From assembly GCF_001894765.1 (NCBI RefSeq), contig NZ_BCWV01000003.1:682001-746000 (forward strand): DNA of 64,000 nucleotides, in the 5' to 3' direction. The notes beneath the pieces were generated by a model, which ran no database searches, had not been told where the DNA came from, and worked only from the letters and a program-made list of their open reading frames with translations. This DNA is from Rhodococcoides corynebacterioides NBRC 14404. GTDB lineage: Bacteria; Actinomycetota; Actinomycetes; Mycobacteriales; Mycobacteriaceae. Of this stretch, positions 56,131 through 64,000 are shown piece after piece; position 1 is the first letter of the stretch, and each line of letters begins with the position of its first letter. The position numbers were made by a program, and so were the translations under genes.

Positions 56131-56691
56131 ATGACTGATTCGACGCAGAAGACGGCTTCGTACACGGTTCCGGGCATGTCCACCGAGGACGGCGCACGCG
56201 TGGCAGAGATCCTGCAGGATCGGCTGAACGCGCTGAACGATCTGCACCTGACCCTCAAGCACGTGCACTGGAACGTGGTGGGCCCGAACTTCATCTCGGT
56301 CCACGAGATGCTCGACCCGCAGGTCGAGGCCGTTCGCGGATTCGCGGACGACGTCGCCGAGCGCATCGCGACCCTCGGCGGGTCGGCCAAGGGCACGCCG
56401 GGCACCATCGTCGCGCAGCGCTCGTGGGACGACTACAGCATCGGCCGCGCACCGGCCATCGAGCACCTCGGTGCGCTCGATCTCGTCTACACGGGGGTCA
56501 TCTCGGACTACCGCGAGGCGATCGAGAAGACCGGTGACATCGACCCCGTCACCGAGGACCTGCTCATCGGACACAGCGGCCAGCTGGAACTCTTCCACTG
56601 GTTCGTCCGCGCGCACCTCGAGAACGCCGGTGGTCAGCTCTCCACCGCGGGTGCGTCCTCGGAGAAGGAAGCTGCAGCCGACGCCGGCTGA
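56131..56691 (+). CDS. dps: Dps-family DNA-binding ferritin-like protein
   Basis: 186 residues from ATG; an in-frame start at 56098 is less likely. The four-helix ferroxidase site is visible: KHVHWNVVG (His, ~42), then ExxD-type residues in VRGFADDVAERI (~70). It forms a spherical 12-mer that stores iron, removes peroxide and binds DNA. A charged, flexible C-terminal tail (~165-186) could bind DNA. A hairpin terminator follows at once. Confidence 0.93.
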   Translation: MTDSTQKTASYTVPGMSTEDGARVAEILQDRLNALNDLHLTLKHVHWNVVGPNFISVHEMLDPQVEAVRGFADDVAERIATLGGSAKGTPGTIVAQRSWDDYSIGRAPAIEHLGALDLVYTGVISDYREAIEKTGDIDPVTEDLLIGHSGQLELFHWFVRAHLENAGGQLSTAGASSEKEAAADAG

Positions 56692-56705
56692 CCCGACGCG
56701 TCACG

Positions 56706-56743
56706 GACAGCGCCGCGCCCTCCCGTCGAGGTGCGGCGCTGTC
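56706..56743 (+). terminator. Hairpin terminator after dps
   Basis: GACAGCGCCGC (56706-56716) pairs with GCGGCGCTGTC (56733-56743) around a 16-base loop, 15 bases after the dps stop. Confidence 0.75.
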
Positions 56744-56755
56744 GTGCGTCCGGTG

Positions 56756-56761
56756 TAGTTT
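56756..56761 (+). promoter_or_regulatory. Probable -10 box (TAGTTT) of the NhaA-DsbA gene, leaderless
   Basis: TAGTTT lies 6 bases before the GTG at 56768 and no Shine-Dalgarno sequence is seen. Confidence 0.4.
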
Positions 56762-56767
56762 GCGCGG

Positions 56768-58627
56768 GTGAGCGACTCGTCCATCACCACTCGCCGGGAG
56801 CGCATGCGGGGCCTGGTCGAGCGCATCGCCGACGCGCGTCGCGGAGACAGCAGCGAGACCCTCGCGGCCGCATTCCTCCTCGCCGCCACGGTGGCGGCCC
56901 TGGTCTGGGCCAATTCTCCGTGGGGCGAGACGTATCGGGCGTTCTGGCACACACCGCTGTCCGTCACCGTCGGCACGCACGGCATCGAACTCGATCTCCA
57001 GCACTGGGTGAACGACGGCCTCATGGCGCTGTTCTTCTTCGTCGTCGGCCTCGAGGTCAAGCGCGAGTTCGCGATGGGCGAGTTGCGGGACACCTCCCGC
57101 GCGGCGGTGCCGATCGTGGCGGCGCTGGCCGGACTGGCCGTTCCCGCGCTGCTGTTCCTGGTGCTCAACCCGTCGGGTCCGGCGTCGGCGGCGTGGGGCG
57201 TCGTCATCTCCACCGACACGGCCTTCGTGCTGGGTCTGCTGGCCGTGGTCGGCCCGTCGCGTGCGCTGCGCCTGCGCGTGTTCCTCATGACCCTCGCCGT
57301 CGCCGACGACGTCGGCGCCCTGGCGATCATCGCCGTCGTCTACACCGACGACCTGCGAGTCGGCCCTCTCCTGGTGTCGTTCCTCGGCCTCGCCCTGGTC
57401 CTGGTCCTGCGGCGGATGCGCGTGTGGCGGGGAGCGGGTTACCTCGTCGTCTCGCTCGTGACCTGGACGGCGATGTACCTCTCCGGCGTCCACCCCACCC
57501 TCGCCGGCGTGATGATCGCCCTGCTGCTGCCCGTCTACCCGCCCCGGCGACGGGAGGTCGAGCACGCCGCCGCGCTCACGAGGGCGTTCCGCCAGTCGCC
57601 GAACCCCGAGTACGCGCGGGCGGCTCGACTCGGGCTCGAGCGGGCGGTCTCCGTCAACGAGCGGCTGATGCGCCTGTACCAGCCGTACACCGCCTTCCTG
57701 GTGGTGCCGATCTTCGCGCTCGCCAACGCCGGGGTGGTCCTGAGCCGGGAGACGCTCACCGCGGCGGCCACGTCCCCGCTCACGTGGGGCATCGTGCTCG
57801 GACTCGTGATCGGCAAGTTCGTCGGCATCACCGGTGCGACCGCGCTGTTCGCCCGCATCCGTCCGCAGGCGCTGGCCCCGGGGCTGACCTTCCCGCAGAT
57901 CGCGGGCGGCGCCGCGCTGTCCGGCGTCGGTTTCACCATCTCGCTCTTCATCGTCGATCTCGCGCTCGAGGACCCGCTGCTGCAGGACGAGGCGCGCGTC
58001 GGCGTGCTGTCCGCGTCGGTGATCGCGGCGCTGCTGGGGTGGGGAGTGTTCGCGCTCGGCAACCGGCTCGCGCCCCCGCCGGCCGGCCCACCGAAGAAGC
58101 TGCTCAGGCCGGTGGGTCGACGCGACCACGTCCGCGGTCCGCTGGACGCGCCGCTCACCGTGGTCGAGTACGGCGATTTCGAGTGCCCGTTCTGCAGCAA
58201 GGCGACCGGAGTCGCGCGGGAGCTGCGCGAGCACTTCGGCGACCGACTGCGCTACGTCTTCCGGCACTACCCACTGGACGACTACCACCCGCACGCGCGC
58301 TATGCCGCGCAGGCCGCGGAAGCCGCTGCGGTCCAGGGCAAGTTCTGGGAGATGCACGACACGCTGTTCCGCCACAGCGACGACCTGGAGCGCGACGCCG
58401 TCGACGGGTACGCGGCAACCGTGGGGCTCGACATGGACCGGTACGAGGAGGACATGCGCACCGGCGACTTCGTCACCCGCGTGGAGGACGACGAACTCGA
58501 CGCGCTCACCAGCGAACTGCCGGGGACTCCGGCGTTCTATCTGGGCGGCGCCGACACACCCCGTCGGCACGACGGCCCGCACGACACGGCGACGATGATC
58601 CGCGAACTGGAGAAACTGCTGACCTAA
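56768..58627 (+). CDS. nhaA: NhaA Na+/H+ antiporter fused to a DsbA-like thioredoxin domain
   Basis: 619 residues from GTG, against about 390 for E. coli NhaA. Twelve helices (about 30-430) carry the Na/H-binding Asp pair D180-D181 (ADDVG). After a Pro-rich linker (~438-452), residues ~455-619 form a DsbA-like domain with CPFC (473-476). The antiporter exports Na or Li in exchange for protons. The thioredoxin domain could act in redox folding or regulation. The fusion is known in actinomycetes, so it is not unique. It converges with the polymerase gene (4-base overlap). Confidence 0.93.
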   Translation: MSDSSITTRRERMRGLVERIADARRGDSSETLAAAFLLAATVAALVWANSPWGETYRAFWHTPLSVTVGTHGIELDLQHWVNDGLMALFFFVVGLEVKREFAMGELRDTSRAAVPIVAALAGLAVPALLFLVLNPSGPASAAWGVVISTDTAFVLGLLAVVGPSRALRLRVFLMTLAVADDVGALAIIAVVYTDDLRVGPLLVSFLGLALVLVLRRMRVWRGAGYLVVSLVTWTAMYLSGVHPTLAGVMIALLLPVYPPRRREVEHAAALTRAFRQSPNPEYARAARLGLERAVSVNERLMRLYQPYTAFLVVPIFALANAGVVLSRETLTAAATSPLTWGIVLGLVIGKFVGITGATALFARIRPQALAPGLTFPQIAGGAALSGVGFTISLFIVDLALEDPLLQDEARVGVLSASVIAALLGWGVFALGNRLAPPPAGPPKKLLRPVGRRDHVRGPLDAPLTVVEYGDFECPFCSKATGVARELREHFGDRLRYVFRHYPLDDYHPHARYAAQAAEAAAVQGKFWEMHDTLFRHSDDLERDAVDGYAATVGLDMDRYEEDMRTGDFVTRVEDDELDALTSELPGTPAFYLGGADTPRRHDGPHDTATMIRELEKLLT

Positions 58628-59709
58628 CGGTGGTCCGGCACCCGGTTGCCCTCGTCGTCCCAGTGCTCGGCCACCTTCTTCGACGGCTGCACGCGCGGCG
58701 GCTCCCCTTGCATCTTGGGGTAGTCGGGCGGGAAGTTCAGCTCGCCGCCGGGCAGGGTCTCCCACAGCTGCAGCAGCGGATCCAACGAGAACGCCTCGTC
58801 GTCCATGTCCGCCCACGGGTCGCCGTCCGCCAGGTAGTCCGGCACGGTGTGCAGCGTGTAGGCGCGCGGATCCGCCGTCTCCGCCAACGTCGACCACGAC
58901 ATGGGGGTGCTGACGGGCGCACCGGGCCGGGCGCGCAGGCTCCAGGCGCTCGCGATGGTGCGGTCCCGGTTGTTCTGGTTGTAGTCGAGGAAGATGCGCT
59001 CTCCGCGCTCCTCCTTCCACCAGGCGGTGGTGACGCCGTCGTCCCGCCGTTCGAGTTCGCGGCCGAGTCCGATGGCGGCGTGTCGGACGTCCTCGAACGT
59101 GTACTCCGGCCGGACCCGCACGTAGACGTGAATGCCGCGGTTGCCGCTGGTCTTGGGATAACCGCGCAGGCCCAGCTCTGCGAGCAGTTCGCGCGTCACC
59201 TCCGCCACGCGCTGCGCGTCGGCGAACGTGGTGCCCGGCTGCGGGTCGAGGTCCAGACGCAGCTCGTCGGGACGGTCGACCTCGGGACGACGCACCGGCC
59301 ACGGGTGGAAGGTCAGCGTCCCCATCTGGGCGGCCCAGACGAACGACGCCGGCTCCGACGGGCACAGCTCGGCCGCCGTACGTCGACTCGGGAACGTGAT
59401 GTCGACGGTCTCGATCCAGTCGGGCGCGCCCTTCGGCAGCCGCTTCTGATAGAAGCCGTCGCCGCCCTTGTCCTGCGGCCCGGTGGCCAACCGCATCCCG
59501 TCGCGGTAGCCGTCCGGCCACCGCTCCATCGCCGTCGGGCGATCGCCGATCGCGCGCATCATCGCCGGGCCGACGGCCGAGAAGTACTCGCACACCTGGA
59601 GTTTGGTGATAGCCGGGCCCGCATCGGTGGCCTCGTAGATCACCCGGTCGGGGCTGGTGACGCGGACGTCGCGCTCGCCCGCCCGCACCGACGCGGCCGG
59701 TGTCGCCAT
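58624..59709 (-). CDS. LigD-type polymerase domain protein
   Basis: 361 residues from ATG overlapping the ligC stop. This is the AEP-primase/polymerase fold of Lig[15 protein letters not shown] (~180), catalytic Asp153 and Asp155 (LDLDPQPG) and the [16 protein letters not shown] region near 245. No nuclease or ligase domains are fused. It should add nucleotides at DNA breaks for end joining or repair. The partner ligase gene overlaps it, forming a two-gene operon. No Ku gene is in the window. Confidence 0.92.
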   Translation of the reverse strand: MATPAASVRAGERDVRVTSPDRVIYEATDAGPAITKLQVCEYFSAVGPAMMRAIGDRPTAMERWPDGYRDGMRLATGPQDKGGDGFYQKRLPKGAPDWIETVDITFPSRRTAAELCPSEPASFVWAAQMGTLTFHPWPVRRPEVDRPDELRLDLDPQPGTTFADAQRVAEVTRELLAELGLRGYPKTSGNRGIHVYVRVRPEYTFEDVRHAAIGLGRELERRDDGVTTAWWKEERGERIFLDYNQNNRDRTIASAWSLRARPGAPVSTPMSWSTLAETADPRAYTLHTVPDYLADGDPWADMDDEAFSLDPLLQLWETLPGGELNFPPDYPKMQGEPPRVQPSKKVAEHWDDEGNRVPDHR

Positions 59710-60764
59710 CACGCACCCGCCAGGATGTCGGCGACGTCGTACCGCTCGGGGGTGTCGAGCTGGTCGTAGGTGCAGCTGAGCGGATCGCGGTCCGGTCGCC
59801 ACCGCAGGAAGCGCGCCGCGTGCCGCAGTCGGTCCTTCTCCATCTGGTCGTACGCCACCTCGAGCACGCGCTCGGGCCGGACGGGGATCCACGTGCGGTC
59901 CACCCCGGACCGCCATCGGGTCTGCTCGCCGTCGGAGACGACGTCCTCGCCGAGCCGCAAGGGCTCCAGTTCCTTCTGGTACTCGATCCGCTTGGCGTCG
60001 GTGAACGCCGACGCGCCCCCGATCATCTGCAGCCGGTCGCCGTTGTAGAGTCCGAGCAGCATGGACCCGATACCGTTGCCGGACTTGTGAATTCGGTACC
60101 CGATGAGCACGCAGTCGGCCGTCCTGGCGTGTTTGACCTTGACCATCTCGCGCTTGTTCGGCAGATACACCCCGTCCAGGCGCTTGGCCACCACCCCGTC
60201 GAGACCTGCACCTTCGAAGCGGTCGAACCACTCGGTGGCCAGCGCGGCGTCGTCGGTCACCCGCGTGACGTGGCACCGCGGCGCCTCCCGCGGCTCGAGG
60301 ATGCCCTCGAGCGCGGCACGCCGCTCGGCGAACGGGCGGCCCGTCAGATCGGCGTCACCCAGGGCGAGCAGATCGAATGCCACGAAGCGCGCCGGCGTCT
60401 TCTCGGCCAGCATGCGAACCCGACTGTCCGCGGGGTGGATTCGCTCCGACAGCGAGTCCCAGTCCAGGCGCCACGATCCGTCGCGCTCGAGCGAGACCAC
60501 CAGTTCCCCGTCGACGACGCAGCGGGTGGGCAGTTCCTCCTTCACCGCCGCGACCATCTCCGGGAAATAGCGGGCCAGATCCTTGCCGCCCCGCGATCCG
60601 AGCACCACCTCGTCCCCGTCGCGAAAGACGATGGTGCGGAAGCCGTCCCACTTGGGCTCGTAGGACCACACAGCATCCGGCGAACCCTGGTCCGGCACCA
60701 CCTTCGCGGCCTTGGCGAGCATCGGCTGCAGCGGCGGCATCACGGGGAGGTCCACACCGGTCAT
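59709..60764 (-). CDS. ligC: ATP-dependent DNA ligase LigC
   Basis: 351 residues from ATG. The nucleotidyl-transfer motif is KWDG with Lys38, followed by DGELVV (~88) and FDLLALGD (~128), and the C-terminal OB-fold. The length and lack of extra domains match mycobacterial LigC. It seals DNA breaks using ATP. Coupled to the LigD-type polymerase gene (ATGA overlap), so the two work as a split LigD. Confidence 0.92.
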   Translation of the reverse strand: MTGVDLPVMPPLQPMLAKAAKVVPDQGSPDAVWSYEPKWDGFRTIVFRDGDEVVLGSRGGKDLARYFPEMVAAVKEELPTRCVVDGELVVSLERDGSWRLDWDSLSERIHPADSRVRMLAEKTPARFVAFDLLALGDADLTGRPFAERRAALEGILEPREAPRCHVTRVTDDAALATEWFDRFEGAGLDGVVAKRLDGVYLPNKREMVKVKHARTADCVLIGYRIHKSGNGIGSMLLGLYNGDRLQMIGGASAFTDAKRIEYQKELEPLRLGEDVVSDGEQTRWRSGVDRTWIPVRPERVLEVAYDQMEKDRLRHAARFLRWRPDRDPLSCTYDQLDTPERYDVADILAGA

Positions 60765-60795
60765 CCTCGCACGAGACGCCGACGTCCCACGGGCA

Positions 60796-60801
60796 TACAG
60801 T
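60796..60801 (+). promoter_or_regulatory. Probable -10 box (TACAGT) of a leaderless transcript
   Basis: TACAGT lies 7 bases before the ATG at 60809, with no Shine-Dalgarno sequence. Confidence 0.45.
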
Positions 60802-60808
60802 GACCGCC

Positions 60809-61411
60809 ATGCCTCTTCTCCGGACTCGCCGCACGCGCCCCGCCGCGCTGCTGCTCGGTGCGGTCGCGGCGGTGCTCGTGGCGGCCGGATGTTCGTCCAC
60901 GGTCACCGGCACCCCGGTCGCGGCGCCGACCACGTCGGCGGCGTCCACGACCTCCGAGATTCCGAACGACCGCCTCGTTCCCCCGACCACCACGTCGTCG
61001 GGCGGGGACGTCTCCATCGACGTCGCGCCGGGTGACTGCGTGCGCCTCGGCGGCACGGTGAACGACGCGACCATCGAGGAAGCCGAGTGCGGCTCGGACG
61101 AGTCGAACTACGTCGTGGTGGCGTCGTCACCGACGTCGAGCGGGTGCCCGTCCGACGTCGACCAGACCTACTACGAGACGCTCGACGGCATCGAACAGGG
61201 CGCGCTGTGTCTCGACATCGACTTCGTCGTGGGCGGCTGCATGGACCTCGGCGGCGAGGACCCCGTGCGCGCCGACTGCTCCGAGCCTATGGCCGACGGC
61301 GTCCGTGTCGCCGAGATCATCCAGGACTCCGTGGACGAGTTCGACTGCAACACCGACCGCGCGTACGTCTACGACGAGCGGGAATTCGTCGTGTGCTTCG
61401 ACTCGCCCTGA
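60809..61411 (+). CDS. Lipoprotein of unknown function (LppU-like)
   Basis: 200 residues from ATG. A signal peptide with lipobox (LVAAGC) ends at Cys28, followed by a Thr/Ser-rich linker (~30-60). The mature domain has six further Cys (about residues 77, 94, 112, 134, 145, 158 and later), likely disulfide-bonded outside the cell. It resembles the LppU/DUF family of mycobacteria only in general layout. The MFS gene starts 16 bases later and may be co-transcribed. Confidence 0.75.
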   Translation: MPLLRTRRTRPAALLLGAVAAVLVAAGCSSTVTGTPVAAPTTSAASTTSEIPNDRLVPPTTTSSGGDVSIDVAPGDCVRLGGTVNDATIEEAECGSDESNYVVVASSPTSSGCPSDVDQTYYETLDGIEQGALCLDIDFVVGGCMDLGGEDPVRADCSEPMADGVRVAEIIQDSVDEFDCNTDRAYVYDEREFVVCFDSP

Positions 61412-61427
61412 TCCGCCCCGACTCGCC

Positions 61428-62792
61428 GTGATCGACGCCCCGCGCCTTCGCACCGCTCGCGGACGGTGGATCGTCGCCGCGACCGTGCTCGGCTCGTCGC
61501 TGACCATGCTCGACGGCACCGTCGTGAACATCGCGCTCCCTGCCATCGCCGCCGATCTGGACGCGGACGTGTCGGGCCTGCAGTGGACCGTCACCGGCTA
61601 CACCCTCACCCTGGCCGCATTCGTGCTGCTGGGGGGCTCGCTGGGTGATCACCACGGCCGTGCCCGCCTCTTCGCGATCGGGACGGTGTGGTTCACGGCG
61701 GCGTCGGTGGCCTGCGCGCTCGCCCCGTCCGTCGACGCGCTCGTCGCCGCCCGCGTGACCCAGGGGGTCGGCGCAGCGCTGCTCACGCCGGGATCGCTCG
61801 CGATCCTCTCGGCGTCGCTGGATCCCCGCGATCGCGGCGCCGCGATCGGGCTGTGGTCGGGGCTCGGCGGGGTGGCCGCCGCGGTCGGACCCGTCCTCGG
61901 GGGCTGGCTGGTCGACCTGGCCGGATGGCGGTCGGTGTTCTGGATCAACGTCCCGCTGGGAATCGTCGTCCTGGTGGTCACCGCGCGCCATGTCCCCGAA
62001 TCCCGGGATCCCGACGCCACGGGTCGTCTCGACTGGGTGGGCGCAACTCTCGTCGTGGCCGCGTTGGCCGCGGTCACCATGGGCGCGATCGACGGGAATG
62101 CGGTGGCGGTGGGACTCGGGCTCGTCGGGGTCGGCGTGTTCGCCGCGTGGCAACGACGCGCTCGTCGTCCTCTGGTGTCGCCGGCGCTCTTCTCGTCCCG
62201 GACGTTCGTCGGCGCCAACGTGGTGACCGTCGCGGCGTACGCCGCGCTGGGCGGAGTGTTCTTTCTGCTCCTGCTGCAGTTGCAGACCGCGCTGGGGTAC
62301 GACGCAATCACCGCGGGCGTGGCGACGCTGCCGATCACCGCTGCGATGCTGCTGTTGTCCTCACGCACGGGCGCGCTGGCGGACCGCATCGGCCCGCGCA
62401 TTCCGATGACCGTGGGTCCGGTGGTGGCCGCGGCCGGGCTCGCGCTGATGACCCGCATCCATCCCGGCGCCGCGTACGTCGGGACGGTGCTGCCCGCCGT
62501 CGTCGTGTTCGGGGTGGGGCTGTCCATCCTGGTGGCGCCGCTGACCGCGGCGGCCATCGGTTCGGTGCCGAGCGAGCACGCGGGCGCGGCGTCGGCGGTG
62601 AACAACGCCGTCGCGCGGACGGCACAACTGCTGGCGGTGGCCGCGCTGCCGGGCCTCACCGGGATCACCGGAACGCTGGATGCGGACACGGTGGGGCGAG
62701 GCTTCACCCCGGCGATGTGGATCTGTGCGGGACTGCTCCTCGCGGCGGCCGCCGCGGCGTTCGTGCTGGTCCGGCCGCCGGCACGGGCCTGA
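61428..62792 (+). CDS. MFS drug:proton antiporter (DHA2 / EmrB-QacA type)
   Basis: 454 residues from GTG. About fourteen helices and the DHA2 motifs are visible: LDGTVVNIALPAI (~24-36), GSLGDHHGRARLF loop A (~66) and motif C GPVLGGWL (~145). It probably exports drugs or toxic metabolites using the proton gradient. Substrate unknown. It converges on the sigma-factor gene with two bases between stops. Confidence 0.9.
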   Translation: MIDAPRLRTARGRWIVAATVLGSSLTMLDGTVVNIALPAIAADLDADVSGLQWTVTGYTLTLAAFVLLGGSLGDHHGRARLFAIGTVWFTAASVACALAPSVDALVAARVTQGVGAALLTPGSLAILSASLDPRDRGAAIGLWSGLGGVAAAVGPVLGGWLVDLAGWRSVFWINVPLGIVVLVVTARHVPESRDPDATGRLDWVGATLVVAALAAVTMGAIDGNAVAVGLGLVGVGVFAAWQRRARRPLVSPALFSSRTFVGANVVTVAAYAALGGVFFLLLLQLQTALGYDAITAGVATLPITAAMLLLSSRTGALADRIGPRIPMTVGPVVAAAGLALMTRIHPGAAYVGTVLPAVVVFGVGLSILVAPLTAAAIGSVPSEHAGAASAVNNAVARTAQLLAVAALPGLTGITGTLDADTVGRGFTPAMWICAGLLLAAAAAAFVLVRPPARA

Positions 62793-62794
62793 GT

Positions 62795-63457
62795 TCAGTC
62801 GGCGAGGCAGGCGACCCGCGGGTCGACCCGGAGCTTGGCCAGGGCGCTGCGGATGCGCGACTTCATGGTCGAGACGGGAACGCCCATGCGGTCGGCGGCC
62901 TCGGCGTAGGTGAGTCCCTCGAAGAACGCCATGAAGAGGCACTCGCGCTGGCGGCTCGACAGTGTGGACATCGCGTCCAGCACGGGCCGGCGGTCGAGGA
63001 AGCGGTCACCTCCGTCCGCCGAGCCGATGGCGGCGTCGAGCATCGCCCACTTGGACTCACGATCGGAGCGGGACTGCTCGGATCGCACCCGGTCGATGGC
63101 GCGGCGGTGCGCCATCGTGACCAGCCACGCGGCGGGCGAGCCCTGTGACGGCGAGAACGTGGGGGCCTTCTGCCAGACCTCGAGGTAGACGTCCTGCACG
63201 CACTCCTCCGAGAACCCGCGGTCCCGCAGGACGCGCAGCACGGCGCCGTAGACGCGAGACGAGGTGAGGTCGTAGAACCGGGCGAAGGCCGCACGGTCTC
63301 CGCGTCCGACGGCGACGAGAAGGTCGACCAGTTCACCGGTGGCGGTCTCCGGACGTCGGGCAGGGGCGGCGGCGGGCGGGGTCCGGTCGACGACGTGCTT
63401 GTCCGCCAGTCCTACCGATCCCGAATCGGGTTGTGCGACAAGAGTGTTCACGGTCAT
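62795..63457 (-). CDS. sigK: ECF sigma factor, SigK-like
   Basis: 220 residues from ATG 63457. Sigma region 2 ([18 protein letters not shown], then [16 protein letters not shown], about residues 65-125) and region 4 ([20 protein letters not shown], ~185-205) are typical. The region 2 sequence closely resembles mycobacterial SigK as I remember it. A 30-residue N-terminal tail is longer than in SigK of M. tuberculosis (187 residues). The anti-sigma gene rskA, usually next to sigK, is absent: the downstream neighbour is the converging MFS gene and the upstream one is divergent ilvD. Confidence 0.85.
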   Translation of the reverse strand: MTVNTLVAQPDSGSVGLADKHVVDRTPPAAAPARRPETATGELVDLLVAVGRGDRAAFARFYDLTSSRVYGAVLRVLRDRGFSEECVQDVYLEVWQKAPTFSPSQGSPAAWLVTMAHRRAIDRVRSEQSRSDRESKWAMLDAAIGSADGGDRFLDRRPVLDAMSTLSSRQRECLFMAFFEGLTYAEAADRMGVPVSTMKSRIRSALAKLRVDPRVACLAD

Positions 63458-63626
63458 CACCTCGGTCCGCGGAGCACGGGGTCGTGCTCGATGTCTCCGA
63501 CAGTGCCAGCGCCCGACAGCGGTACTGCGACACGCATGTCGCAATCAGGACACCGTCCGGTAACGAACCGATCACGACGCTCGACGTACGCCGCACCACC
63601 CGGATCGCCGCGGCCGCGTGCAGGTC

Positions 63627-63632
63627 TAGGGT
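63627..63632 (+). promoter_or_regulatory. Probable -10 box (TAGGGT) of ilvD, leaderless
   Basis: TAGGGT lies 7 bases before the ATG at 63640, with no Shine-Dalgarno sequence. Confidence 0.4.
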
Positions 63633-63639
63633 TTTCGCC

Positions 63640-64000
63640 ATGAGCAGCACCCCCGGCAGCACTCCTTCCGGCACCACTCCCACGACCGACCCCGACGTCA
63701 AGCCGCGCAGTCGCGACGTCACCGACGGCCTCGAGAAGACCGCCGCCCGCGGCATGCTCCGTGCCGTCGGCATGGGCGACGCCGACTGGAGCAAGTCGCA
63801 GATCGGCGTCGCGTCGTCGTGGAACGAGATCACGCCGTGCAACCTCTCCCTCGACCGGCTGGCCAAGGCCGTCAAGGAGGGCGTGCACACCGGCGGCGGT
63901 TATCCCCTCGAGTTCGGCACCATCTCCGTCTCCGACGGCATCTCGATGGGCCACGAGGGCATGCACTTCTCCCTCGTCTCCCGTGAGGTCATCGCCGATT
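63640..64000 (+). CDS. ilvD: Dihydroxy-acid dehydratase IlvD (partial, N-terminus)
   Basis: The first 120 residues run to the right edge of the window. After a Ser/Thr/Pro-rich N-terminal tail, [18 protein letters not shown] and [15 protein letters not shown] show the IlvD N-terminal domain; the Cys of TPCN is the first iron-sulfur ligand. It makes branched-chain 2-keto acids in valine, leucine and isoleucine synthesis. The gene continues outside the window. Confidence 0.93.
   Translation, partial: MSSTPGSTPSGTTPTTDPDVKPRSRDVTDGLEKTAARGMLRAVGMGDADWSKSQIGVASSWNEITPCNLSLDRLAKAVKEGVHTGGGYPLEFGTISVSDGISMGHEGMHFSLVSREVIAD

Overview
The window is high-GC DNA, tightly packed, with many GTG and TTG starts, frequent 4-base stop/start overlaps and few Shine-Dalgarno sites. 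The gene set points to a mycolic-acid actinomycete, most likely Rhodococcus or a close relative: SecA2, a FadE25-type acyl-CoA dehydrogenase, type II NADH dehydrogenase, a ugpAEBC operon in the mycobacterial gene order, maltokinase, an M13 peptidase, a Rv1318c-type membrane adenylate cyclase, LigC plus a stand-alone LigD-type polymerase, and a SigK-like sigma factor. Genus is inferred from remembered family resemblance, not from a search. I see no rRNA, tRNA, phage, IS or CRISPR.

Region 1 (1-18.7 kb) is mostly housekeeping and envelope genes: a truncated AI-2E exporter, the membrane cyclase, a flippase-like integral protein, YceI, DUF3054, TauE, two tandem penicillin-binding-type genes (one with all catalytic motifs, one with none), an ABC-F ATPase, an alpha/beta hydrolase and SecA2. 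It ends with a translationally coupled amidohydrolase-TetR-epoxide hydrolase trio facing an SDR gene.

Region 2 (18.7-32.6 kb) is a carbohydrate island. A polyol system comprises a SorC-type regulator, a lipoprotein binding protein, two permeases and an ATPase on the minus strand, and divergent sorbitol-type and mannitol-type dehydrogenases on the plus strand, with palindromic operators between them. Next to it is a xylose-type system: xylulokinase, binding protein, single-domain ATPase, permease and ROK repressor, with a 21-bp palindrome over the likely -10 box.

Region 3 (32.6-48 kb) holds a TetR regulator, an OafA-like acyltransferase, FadE25, an S4/phosphoesterase/FabG operon, a VOC protein, an acyltransferase, Ndh, a UbiA-family protein, an unknown acidic protein, pirin, a PrmC-like methyltransferase with maltokinase, and the M13 peptidase.

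Region 4 (48-64 kb) holds ugpAEBC behind a PHO-box-like direct repeat, an L,D-transpeptidase, a degenerate EAL-DICT protein, a zinc metallopeptidase, Dps, an NhaA-DsbA fusion, the LigC/polymerase pair, a lipoprotein, an MFS exporter, the SigK-like factor and the start of ilvD.

No wholly new multi-gene system is evident. The observations most worth pursuing are: the catalytically dead tandem penicillin-binding paralogue; a shared GTTGA-N4-TCAA palindrome upstream of the yceI-like and pirin genes; the PHO-box-like element at ugpA; short tandem duplications of gene 3' ends, stop codon included, at three separate genes; and two copies of a dispersed intergenic palindrome.
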